From: Defluviitaleaceae bacterium | GTDB lineage: Bacteria > Bacillota > Clostridia > Lachnospirales > WRAX01 | Direction of reading: 5' to 3' | NCBI GenBank assembly: GCA_009781815.1 | Contig: WQVB01000055.1 | Coordinates: 1 to 7,513 of the forward strand | Length of the DNA stretch: 7,513 bases | Part shown: piece after piece, positions 1 to 5,539 of the stretch | Layout of the letters: every line of letters starts with the position of its first letter | Numbering within the stretch: the stretch's first letter is position 1 | Notes under the pieces: model-generated | What the model was told of the DNA's origin: nothing | The model's input: only the letters and a program-made list of their open reading frames with translations | Database searches by the model: none | Program-made: the position numbers and the translations under genes

Positions 1-7
1 CCTGAGT

Positions 8-106
8 CGTCATCCTGAGCTTGACTCAGGATCTATGTATGATAGTGCATGCCCAACTAGGGATTGCCCTTCTCCAATTAGATCCTGAGTCAAGCTCAGG
101 ATGACG
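8..106. repeat. CTTGA-loop paired-hairpin element, copy 1
   Basis: Positions 8-33 and 81-106 are exact 26-bp inverted copies. Each arm is itself a hairpin: CCTGAG, loop CTTGA (TCAAG on the other arm), CTCAGG. The outer ends read CGTCATCC and GGATGACG. The 47-base spacer contains an ACTAGG-x-TTG core that resembles the cores of the copies at 164-285 and 3495-3590. The paired-hairpin layout suggests a miniature mobile or REP-like element. No transposase is present in the window. Confidence 0.8.
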
Positions 107-134
107 TGATAGGGGATGGCTTCACTACAAGTCT

Positions 135-155
135 ATTGCGGACTTGATCCGCAAT
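135..155. repeat. Isolated CTTGA-loop hairpin
   Basis: Positions 135-142 (ATTGCGGA) and 148-155 (TCCGCAAT) form a perfect 8-bp stem around loop CTTGA. The loop is the same as in the element at 8-106 but the stem sequence differs, so the stem has changed while pairing was kept. It may be a decayed half of another paired element. Confidence 0.65.
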
Positions 156-163
156 CTCGTGCC

Positions 164-285
164 GTCATCCCCAACTTGTTTCGCCTAAAAACGGGCTCAA
201 CCTACGGATTGGGGATCTCACTATACTAATTGCTTACTAGGTTGTACGCTATGCTAGGGAGATCCCGCATCGAGTGCGGGATGAC
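164..285. repeat. CTTGA-loop paired-hairpin element, copy 2
   Basis: The outer ends are GTCATCC at 164 and GGATGAC at 285. The left hairpin pairs ATCCCCAA (167-174) with TTGGGGAT (209-216) and carries a 34-base insertion in its loop. The right hairpin pairs ATCCCGCA (262-269) with TGCGGGAT (275-282) around TCGAG. Between them is a core containing TTGCTTACTAGGTTGTACG, which closely matches the copy near 3531-3550. Confidence 0.75.
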
Positions 286-370
286 GATGCGGGATAGTTC
301 CGCTATAAGTCCAATGGCGAAGGATGAACGATGTAAGAGGCATCAACACCATTTGTCTACTTTCGATAAT

Positions 371-487
371 ATATTTTACCTCGGTCTCTACCTGGGATCT
401 AATTGGGGCTAATAATCCGAATTGGGTGCATATGTATTTCAGGGCTATGAATACGCATAGATCCCAGGTAAAGGCCGAGGTGAATAT
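371..487. repeat. 29-bp imperfect inverted repeat
   Basis: The left arm 371-400 and the right arm 459-487 are reverse complements apart from a one-base indel and a few mismatches. The shared blocks are ACCTCGG and TACCTGGGATCT. The 58-base spacer has no gene. Unlike the neighbouring elements, each arm lacks a clear internal hairpin, so this looks like a separate miniature inverted-repeat type, or a fold-back structure if transcribed. Confidence 0.65.
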
Positions 488-531
488 GAAATTGGCTAGG
501 GAATACACACCGCACCACTCCAATCTACCCC

Positions 532-624
532 TGTAGGGAAGGGATTTATCCCTTCCGATGTTTGGGGAGGGTTGTTGTCATGGCTAGGCAAACAATAACG
601 GAAGGGATAAATCCCTTCCCTACA
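532..624. repeat. GTAG-foot REP/BIME-like hairpin pair 1
   Basis: Positions 532-557 and 599-624 are perfect 26-bp inverted copies, separated by 41 bases. Each copy has a TGTAG foot followed by an 8-bp stem GGAAGGGA/TCCCTTCC with a TTTA (TAAA) loop. The GTAG ends point outward. A GTAG tetranucleotide at the 5' foot of a hairpin, in inverted pairs, is the layout described for REP units and BIMEs in gammaproteobacteria. Applying that label here is inference. Confidence 0.8.
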
Positions 625-706
625 AGCATAAAGCAAAATAACGAGCGTTAAACTAACTAGAAAAAGTTGCTATTGAAAAAAATTATAGAAAACTTGTACA
701 AACCAC

Positions 707-735
707 TTGACATCGTAAAAAAATAGTGATATCAT
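707..735 (+). promoter_or_regulatory. Sigma-A-type promoter for iscR operon
   Basis: A consensus -35 box TTGACA (707-712) lies 17 bases before a -10 box TATCAT (730-735). Transcription should start near 742, about 30 bases before the iscR ATG. This is the only strong promoter seen ahead of the three isc genes, which are therefore probably co-transcribed from it. Confidence 0.8.
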
Positions 736-754
736 AGTGCAAGAGTATGATATC
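728..754. promoter_or_regulatory. 27-bp palindrome overlapping the -10 box (candidate IscR operator)
   Basis: GATATCATA (728-736) and TATGATATC (746-754) are perfect 9-bp inverted arms with a 9-base spacer. The palindrome covers the -10 box and the predicted start of transcription. Rrf2-family regulators bind as dimers to palindromes of about 25 bp and often repress their own promoters, so autoregulation by IscR is the natural reading. Binding itself is inferred. Confidence 0.65.
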
Positions 755-771
755 TTGAAAGGGGATATGGC

Positions 772-1203
772 ATGAAAATCTCAACAAAGGGCCGCTATGG
801 TCTTAGAGCTGTTGTTGATATTGCCCACCAATCCAAGATAAACGGTCAAAAATGCGTTAGCATTAAAAGCGTGGCCGAGAGACAAGGCTTATCAGAAAAC
901 TACCTAGAGCAGATTATATCACCCCTTAAAAAGGCACGTGTGCTAACATCTGTAAGGGGGAGTGGCGGAGGGTATCTTTTAGCTAAAGCTCCTAGAGAGT
1001 TTACGGTTGGAGATATTTTGCGGGTGCTTGAAGGACCCTTAGCCCCTGCAGATTGCGTGCTGGATGATGCGGCCGCCTGTGCCGAGTCTGACTGCGGTAC
1101 TTGCTCTACAAAAACTGTTTGGTCTACACTCTTTGATAGCATCAATAATGTTGTAGACAATATCACTATCGAAGATTTAATGAACGACACAAAACTGGTA
1201 TAA
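772..1203 (+). CDS. iscR: Rrf2-family Fe-S-sensing transcriptional regulator IscR
   Basis: This is a 143-residue Rrf2-family regulator that probably controls iron-sulfur cluster assembly. The N-terminus MKISTKGRYGLRA is the family signature. A winged helix-turn-helix spans about residues 1-80, with the recognition region around SVAERQGLSENYLEQI (33-48) and the wing around VRGSGGGYLL (61-70). Cysteines 95, 103, 108 and 111 lie where IscR proteins carry cluster ligands, so a bound Fe-S cluster is likely. The spacing differs from the Cys92/98/104 set of E. coli IscR. The start is supported by an AAAGGGGA ribosome binding site 7 bases upstream. The gene heads the iscS-iscU operon, and a palindrome at its promoter suggests autoregulation. 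A CymR-like cysteine regulator is less likely because CymR lacks this cysteine cluster. Confidence 0.9.
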   Translation: MKISTKGRYGLRAVVDIAHQSKINGQKCVSIKSVAERQGLSENYLEQIISPLKKARVLTSVRGSGGGYLLAKAPREFTVGDILRVLEGPLAPADCVLDDAAACAESDCGTCSTKTVWSTLFDSINNVVDNITIEDLMNDTKLV

Positions 1204-1211
1204 AGCACGAT

Positions 1212-1231
1212 ACCCCGTATTGGTGCGGGGT
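1212..1231 (+). other. Intercistronic hairpin between iscR and iscS
   Basis: ACCCCGTA (1212-1219) pairs with TGCGGGGT (1224-1231), allowing one G-T pair, around a four-base loop. No T-tract follows, and the iscS ribosome binding site AGGAGG (1236-1241) begins five bases later. It is therefore not a standard terminator. It could be an mRNA processing or stability element that sets iscR and iscS levels apart. Confidence 0.55.
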
Positions 1232-1248
1232 GATGAGGAGGATATAAA

Positions 1249-2469
1249 ATGGCTGAGAACAACTTTATTTATCTTGACAATGCAGGCACCACCCAAATGA
1301 GACAAGAAGTGGTGCAGGGCATGATGGAGTTTTTAACTGAAAACTATGCAAACCCTTCATCTGTATATAAATCTGCAGGGCGTGCAAAGCAAGCTATTGA
1401 TGAGGCACGTGGAAAGGTGGCGGCTGCCATAGGGTCAAGAGCTAATGAGATTTATTTTACTGGCTCTGGCTCTGAATCTATAAACTGGGCGGTCAAGGCT
1501 ATTGCTGAAGGCCATGCGGGCAAGCATATCATCACCACGGCGGTGGAGCACCATGCCTCTCTCTACACCTGCCAAGCTTTAGAGAAGGCAGGCTATGATG
1601 TAACATACCTTGGGGTTGATGACCGTGCAATGGTAACGGCCCAGCAGGTTAAAGACGCTATCCGCCCTGACACGGTGCTTGTGTCTATTATGATGGCTAA
1701 TAACGAAGTAGGCACTATAATGCCTATTGCCGAAATCGGCAAGGTTATTGCTGAGGCAAATGCTTCACGTGAAAACAAGATATTTTTCTTCACAGATGCG
1801 GTGCAGGCTGTGGGGCATATACCAGTTGATGTAAATGAGCTTGGGGTTGACCTCCTCGCTATGAGTGGGCATAAAGTGTATGGGCCAAAGGGCGTGGGTG
1901 CATTGTATATACGCCGTGGGGTAAAGCTTAACCCCCTTATACACGGCGGCGGGCAAGAAAGAGGTCGCAGAGGCGGCACGGAGAATGTGGCGGGCATTGT
2001 GGGCATGGGTATAGCTTGTGAGCTTGCCATAGCCGAGATGGATGAGAAAGCCAAAAAACATGCTGAATTGCGAGATTATCTTATCAAAGAGATACTTGAG
2101 CAAATCCCTCATTCTCGTTTAAATGGACACCCAAGCCAAAGGTTGCCAGGTAACGTAAATATTACTTTTGAGTTTATTGAGGGTGAGGGCATGTTGCTTC
2201 TCCTAAATGCTCAAAATATAGGTGCATCATCAGGCTCTGCTTGCACATCAGGCTCTTTAGAACCTTCTCACGTGCTTATGGCCACGGGCTTGCCTCATGA
2301 AATGGCACATGGCTCCCTTCGTTTAACATTTGGTAGAGAGACAGAAAAAGCTGATTTAGACAAGCTTTTAGAGGTGTTACCAGGTATTGTAGGTAGGTTA
2401 CGTCAAATATCGCCCTTGTGGGAAGAGTTTCAACGTGTTGGGAATATAGATGCTTTTACAGCCAAGTAA
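1249..2469 (+). CDS. iscS: Cysteine desulfurase IscS/NifS
   Basis: This 406-residue class V aminotransferase-fold, PLP-dependent enzyme converts L-cysteine to alanine and passes the sulfur as a persulfide to IscU. The PLP lysine is Lys209 in SGHKVYGPKG. The VEHHA motif (99-103) supplies the histidine over the cofactor, and TDAVQ (182-186) holds the cofactor-binding Asp183 and Gln186. The N-terminal YLDNAGTT (8-15) is typical. The catalytic Cys332 lies in SSGSACTSGS, the long loop form of group I (IscS/NifS) enzymes as opposed to SufS. Length matches the family. The ATG sits 7 bases after a perfect AGGAGG. The gene lies 45 bases after iscR and before iscU, its usual sulfur acceptor, so a role in general Fe-S assembly is well supported. 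nifS is an equivalent name for clostridial versions. Confidence 0.95.
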   Translation: MAENNFIYLDNAGTTQMRQEVVQGMMEFLTENYANPSSVYKSAGRAKQAIDEARGKVAAAIGSRANEIYFTGSGSESINWAVKAIAEGHAGKHIITTAVEHHASLYTCQALEKAGYDVTYLGVDDRAMVTAQQVKDAIRPDTVLVSIMMANNEVGTIMPIAEIGKVIAEANASRENKIFFFTDAVQAVGHIPVDVNELGVDLLAMSGHKVYGPKGVGALYIRRGVKLNPLIHGGGQERGRRGGTENVAGIVGMGIACELAIAEMDEKAKKHAELRDYLIKEILEQIPHSRLNGHPSQRLPGNVNITFEFIEGEGMLLLLNAQNIGASSGSACTSGSLEPSHVLMATGLPHEMAHGSLRLTFGRETEKADLDKLLEVLPGIVGRLRQISPLWEEFQRVGNIDAFTAK

Positions 2470-2484
2470 GCCATCAGCCGCCAT

Positions 2485-2559
2485 CGGAACGCATAAATGC
2501 GTTCCCTACAATGGTGTGATTGTTGAAGGATAATGTAGGGAATGGATTTATCCATTCCG
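2485..2559. repeat. GTAG-foot REP/BIME-like hairpin pair 2, within the isc operon
   Basis: Two 26-bp hairpins, 2485-2510 (GTAG foot on the minus strand) and 2534-2559 (foot on the plus strand), are separated by 23 bases. Here the GTAG feet point inward, opposite to pairs 1 and 3. The stems GGAACGCA/TGCGTTCC and GGAATGGA/TCCATTCC differ at two base pairs, both fully compensated. The pair takes up most of the 108-base iscS-iscU gap, so it is probably transcribed. It may affect the relative levels of the two gene products. Confidence 0.8.
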
Positions 2560-2577
2560 CATTGAGGGGAGAATATT

Positions 2578-3036
2578 ATGTATAGCGATAAAGTTATGGA
2601 TTATTTTTTAAATCCAAGAAACCTTGGAGAGATTGAAAACGCAAGCGGCGTTGGCCTTGTGGGTAATGCAAAATGTGGCGACATTATGAAGATTTACCTT
2701 GATATAGATGACAACCACGTTATTAAAGATGCTAAGTTTAAAACATTTGGCTGTGGGGCGGCCGTTGCTACCTCGTCTATCTCCACCGAGATGATTGTGG
2801 GCAAGACCATTTATCAAGCTATGGAGGTTACTAACAAAGCTGTAACCGAGGCTTTAGACGGCTTGCCACCGCTAAAGGTGCATTGCTCCCTTTTGGCTGA
2901 AGATGCTATAAGAGCAGCTCTTTGGGATTATACGCAGAAAAAGGGCATAACCATTGAGGGACTAGAAGCACCTTGTGAGGATGACCACGACCATCACCAT
3001 CATCACGATGATGAGGATGATGATTGCGATTGCTAA
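2578..3036 (+). CDS. iscU: Fe-S cluster scaffold IscU/NifU N-terminal type, with His/Asp-rich tail
   Basis: This 152-residue scaffold is where IscS-derived sulfur and iron are assembled into clusters before transfer. The three ligand cysteines are present: Cys33 in NAKCGD, with the conserved Asp35; Cys59 in FGCGAA; and Cys103 in KVHCSLLAEDA. LPPLK (96-100) matches the LPPVK chaperone-recognition motif of E. coli IscU, although no hscA or hscB is nearby. After the normal domain ends at about residue 130, the protein adds a tail of about 20 residues with five consecutive histidines (139-143), many Asp/Glu and cysteines 133, 150 and 152. This tail is a plausible metal-binding extension. The ATG follows a GAGGGGAG ribosome binding site. 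It is the last gene of the operon, and mnmA, which often follows in Clostridia, is absent. Confidence 0.93.
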   Translation: MYSDKVMDYFLNPRNLGEIENASGVGLVGNAKCGDIMKIYLDIDDNHVIKDAKFKTFGCGAAVATSSISTEMIVGKTIYQAMEVTNKAVTEALDGLPPLKVHCSLLAEDAIRAALWDYTQKKGITIEGLEAPCEDDHDHHHHHDDEDDDCDC

Positions 3037-3061
3037 TAACTAATAAAATATAGCTATAAAC

Positions 3062-3088
3062 AGGCACTCCTAAGGGAGCTGCCTTTTT
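3062..3088 (+). terminator. Rho-independent terminator of the isc operon
   Basis: AGGCA (3062-3066) and CTCC (3067-3070) pair with GGAG (3075-3078) and TGCC (3080-3083), with one bulged C at 3079 and loop TAAG. Five Ts follow directly at 3084-3088. It lies 26 bases after the iscU stop and defines the end of the iscR-iscS-iscU transcript. Confidence 0.85.
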
Positions 3089-3120
3089 GTGCATTTGTGA
3101 AGATGATTGGAGATGGGTCG

Positions 3121-3204
3121 CCTAAAAGGGTCGCAACGCCCACCCGCCCCACCCCGTGGAGCATCAATAGATTGGCCCCACCCCTGCGCTGCAACCCTTT
3201 TAGG
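3121..3204. repeat. GC-rich inverted repeat
   Basis: CCTAAAAGGGTCGCA (3121-3135) and TGCAACCCTTTTAGG (3190-3204) are 15-base inverted arms with one mismatch. They enclose a strikingly C-rich 54-base spacer that stands out from the surrounding AT-richer DNA. The arm start CGCCTAAAA also occurs at 182-190 inside the loop insertion of the element at 164-285, which suggests shared repeat ancestry. No coding potential is apparent. Confidence 0.55.
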
Positions 3205-3284
3205 CTGGGTTGAAGGGGCCTATTATGCTAGCATGATAGATTGTCCTTTATACCTCTTTGTGGGCTCGCATCATTCAGATTTGC

Positions 3285-3401
3285 CAATCTACCTTGTAGG
3301 GAATGGATTCATCCATTCCAAATAAACGGGGATAGTATCTACTAATCCTTCAGTTAGATTTTGCGGAGTGGATAAATCCACTCCCTACAGGAGTAGATTG
3401 G
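3285..3401. repeat. GTAG-foot REP/BIME-like hairpin pair 3 with shared flanks
   Basis: The hairpins at 3295-3320 and 3364-3389 are inverted, with GTAG feet outward and 43 bases between them, as in pair 1. The stems GGAATGGA/TCCATTCC and GGAGTGGA/TCCACTCC differ by a compensated A-T to G-C change. The inverted similarity continues outward into CAATCTACC (3285-3293) and its complement at 3392-3400. The same flank precedes pair 1 at 521-529, so the mobile unit probably extends beyond the hairpin itself. Confidence 0.75.
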
Positions 3402-3494
3402 GATGGCGTGCCGAGGGTTCGATCAACAACCCTATAGAAGTAATCTACCAATTCAAATTTGTCATTAGGATTATTGCGAAATCAACTCAACATG

Positions 3495-3590
3495 GTCATC
3501 CCATGCTTGATGCGAGATATCCCTATACCAGTTGCTTACTGGATTGTACGTTATGCTAATAAGATACCCAATCAAGTTTTACTCAAGAGC
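3495..3590. repeat. CTTGA-loop paired-hairpin element, degenerate copy 3
   Basis: GTCATCC followed by CATG, loop CTTGA and a decayed right stem arm begins at 3495. The core TTGCTTACTGGATTGTACG (3532-3550) and the following TTATGCTA are nearly identical to positions 230-257 of copy 2. The second hairpin (about 3562-3590) keeps a TCAAG loop at 3572-3576 but has lost most of its pairing. It is an older copy in the same orientation as the two upstream of iscR. Confidence 0.65.
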
Positions 3591-3703
3591 AGGGAGTGAT
3601 AGCGGCAAAAACTGGCCGTCGCTTAACTCTAGCCTTTGAGAGTCATATTAATTTTGAAAAGCCATATATTTTTAGATACATCAATTTTAAAGGAGTTTTG
3701 CGT

Positions 3704-5518
3704 ATGTGTGGAATAATAGGATATGTAGGAAGCAAGGATGCTACGCCCATTTTGCAAGATGGGCTTAGGCGTTTAGAATATAGAGGGTATGACTCTGCAG
3801 GGGTTGCCGTTTTAAATGCGAGCGGCAAGCTAGATGTGGTAAAGCGTGAGGGCAAGGTGGCTACTTTAAGCCAAGCCCTTTGTGATAACCCCATTTTCGG
3901 CAATATAGGCATAGGACACACCCGCTGGGCAACCCACGGAGAACCGTCTGACTTAAACTCTCACCCCCATCTGAGCCAAAACGAAAAGTTTGTGGTTGTA
4001 CATAATGGCATTATAGAAAATTATCAAGAGATTAAAGAAAAGCTTGAAGGCTTGGGGTTTGTGTTTGTTTCTGAAACAGACACGGAGGTGATAGCCCATT
4101 TGCTTGAGCATTATTATAATGGAGACCTTCTTGATGTGGTGGCAAAGGTGGCAGGCGAGCTTACGGGTGCTTATGCCCTCGGCATTATATCTGCCGACAA
4201 CCCAGATGTGCTTGCTACGGTTAAGAAAGACAGCCCCTTGATTGTAGGCGTGCTTGATGGTGAAAACATAATAGCGTCAGACATACCTGCCGTGTTGCCT
4301 TATACTAACAAGGTACACTATATGAACGATGGGGAGATTGCCTTTTTGTCTAAAGAGGGTGTTGCATTTTATGACCTTAACAAAAACCCGCTAGAAAAGC
4401 AACCAGAGACAATAGGGTGGGATGCGGGGGACTCCGAAAAAGGAGAATACCCAACCTTTATGCTTAAAGAAATGTTTGAGCAGTCCCTTGTGATTGAAAA
4501 AACCATACAATCTGCCCTTTCAAAAGAGGCTAAAGAAACTATAGATAATATTGATATTGCAAAGTTTAAGCGTATTATTATTGTTGGCTGTGGCTCGGCA
4601 TATAACGCTGGCATGGTGGGCAAATATGTGCTAGAGAGGCTTTGCCGTGTAAATGTTGAGATTGACCTTGCAAGCGAGTTTATCTACAAAAACCCCATCG
4701 TTGATGAAACCACGCTAGTTGTGCTTATTAGCCAATCAGGGGAGACGGCAGACACCCTTAAAGCTATGAAAATGGCAAAGGATTTAGGGGCAACCACTCT
4801 ATCTATTGTTAATGTAAGGGGCTCGGCTATTGCACGTGGAACAGACCACCTAATCCTCACTGAGGCGGGGTTAGAGATTGCGGTTGCTACAACAAAGGCC
4901 TTCTCATCTCAGCTTGTTGTGCTTTATGTGCTTGCTATAAGGTTTGCCCAAAAACTTGGCAAAATGAGCGATGGTGAGGCTGAAAGCTTGATTGAAGAAA
5001 TAAAAACCCTGCCTCAAAAAGTGGGTGAGGTTTTAGAAAACTATAATGATTTTATAAAAGAATATGCCCAAAAGGCGGCAGAGCATAAAAATATCTTTTT
5101 TATCGGCCGTAATGTAGATTTTGCCATAAGCCTTGAGGGGTCGCTAAAGCTTAAAGAGATATCATATATCCACTCTGAAGCTTATGCAGGTGGTGAGCTT
5201 AAGCATGGCCCCATCGCCCTTGTGGATGAAGACAGTTTGGTTGTTGCTACATCTTGCACCCCAGCCCTTTATGACAAGCTAGAAAGCGGCTATATGCAGG
5301 TGATGGCACGGGGGGCTAATGTGTTTTTTGTGGGCAATACAAAAGATGTGCAAAATAGCGAAAAGCTAACGGCGGTTAGGCTTCCGCAAATAAATGAGTT
5401 TTTTTCACCATCTCTATCTGTCGTGGCTTTTCAGCTTTTAAGCTACCATGTGGCGGCTACAAAAGATGTGAATATTGATATGCCTCGTAATTTGGCAAAG
5501 AGCGTTACGGTGGAATAG
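3704..5518 (+). CDS. glmS: Glutamine--fructose-6-phosphate aminotransferase (isomerizing) GlmS
   Basis: This 604-residue cytosolic enzyme makes glucosamine-6-phosphate from fructose-6-phosphate and glutamine, the first step toward UDP-GlcNAc and peptidoglycan. The start at MCGIIGYVG is fixed by Cys2, the catalytic N-terminal nucleophile, and by AGGAG at 3691-3695. The upstream in-frame ATG at 3596 would bury that cysteine. The glutaminase domain (2-240) has GHTRWATHG (71-79), HNGIIEN (100-106) and ETDTE (124-128). The first SIS domain has GCGSAYNAG (295-303) and SQSGETADT (343-351). The second has EGSLKLKEISYIHSEAYAGG (478-497) and KHGP (500-503). The C-terminus DMPRNLAKSVTVE carries the substrate-binding lysine (599). 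Length is normal. No glmS ribozyme core is evident upstream. The RhuM-family gene follows after 21 bases without a visible terminator. Confidence 0.97.
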   Translation: MCGIIGYVGSKDATPILQDGLRRLEYRGYDSAGVAVLNASGKLDVVKREGKVATLSQALCDNPIFGNIGIGHTRWATHGEPSDLNSHPHLSQNEKFVVVHNGIIENYQEIKEKLEGLGFVFVSETDTEVIAHLLEHYYNGDLLDVVAKVAGELTGAYALGIISADNPDVLATVKKDSPLIVGVLDGENIIASDIPAVLPYTNKVHYMNDGEIAFLSKEGVAFYDLNKNPLEKQPETIGWDAGDSEKGEYPTFMLKEMFEQSLVIEKTIQSALSKEAKETIDNIDIAKFKRIIIVGCGSAYNAGMVGKYVLERLCRVNVEIDLASEFIYKNPIVDETTLVVLISQSGETADTLKAMKMAKDLGATTLSIVNVRGSAIARGTDHLILTEAGLEIAVATTKAFSSQLVVLYVLAIRFAQKLGKMSDGEAESLIEEIKTLPQKVGEVLENYNDFIKEYAQKAAEHKNIFFIGRNVDFAISLEGSLKLKEISYIHSEAYAGGELKHGPIALVDEDSLVVATSCTPALYDKLESGYMQVMARGANVFFVGNTKDVQNSEKLTAVRLPQINEFFSPSLSVVAFQLLSYHVAATKDVNIDMPRNLAKSVTVE

Positions 5519-5539
5519 AGCTTGTTAGGGGATTGTGAT

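Larger units (their letters stand above)
1..771. other. Repeat-rich non-coding region upstream of iscR
   Basis: This 771-base stretch has no reading frame with a plausible start, ribosome binding site and recognisable protein. The short frames present run through inverted repeats and change strand freely. It holds two copies of a CTTGA-loop paired-hairpin element (8-106 and 164-285), a single hairpin at 135-155, a 29-bp imperfect inverted repeat (371-487) and a GTAG-foot hairpin pair (532-624). An AT-rich promoter region for iscR follows at about 640-771. Segments 112-140 and 291-319 also resemble each other, so the two CTTGA-loop elements may belong to a longer tandem unit of roughly 180 bases. 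Confidence 0.7.
3089..3703. other. Repeat-rich non-coding region between iscU and glmS
   Basis: No credible gene lies in these roughly 615 bases. The short open frames here cross inverted repeats and lack ribosome binding sites. The region contains a GC-rich inverted repeat (3121-3204), a 10-bp palindrome ATGCTAGCAT (3225-3234), a GTAG-foot hairpin pair (3285-3401), a small hairpin AGGGTT/AACCCT (3414-3433), a decayed CTTGA-loop element (3495-3590) and the glmS leader (3591-3703). I found no convincing -35/-10 pair close to glmS. Confidence 0.65.

Noticed and set aside
230..536. Short overlapping open frames on both strands (60-89 residues)
   Set aside because: They run through the inverted repeat at 371-487, so both strands give similar peptides. 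None has a ribosome binding site or family resemblance.
1..624. A CRISPR array as the explanation for the clustered repeats
   Set aside because: The repeats are inverted pairs of differing hairpins, not regularly spaced direct repeats with unique spacers, and no cas genes are present.
1593..2112. Minus-strand open frames inside iscS (153 and 115 residues)
   Set aside because: They are antisense to a strongly conserved enzyme, with no ribosome binding site or recognisable domain.
3107..3559. Two short plus-strand open frames (72 and 63 residues)
   Set aside because: They cross the GC-rich inverted repeat and the hairpin pair, have repeat-derived composition and lack convincing ribosome binding sites.
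3532..3560. TTGCTT ... GCTAAT in the repeat core as a mobile promoter for glmS
   Set aside because: The -10 match is poor and spacing to better hexamers is wrong (14 or 19). The same core at 230-257 has no good -10 box either.
3598..3625. AGCGGCAAAAACTGGCC, superficially like the start of a glmS ribozyme
   Set aside because: The rest of the conserved ribozyme core is not visible and only about 100 bases remain before the start codon.
3596..3703. Upstream in-frame ATG giving a 640-residue GlmS
   Set aside because: GlmS needs Cys2 exposed at the N-terminus as nucleophile. The ATG at 3704 has a good ribosome binding site and the 36 extra residues resemble no known extension.
5522..5539. TTG start six codons upstream in the RhuM-family gene
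   Set aside because: The ribosome binding site TTAGGGGA lies after this TTG and is correctly placed for the ATG at 5540.
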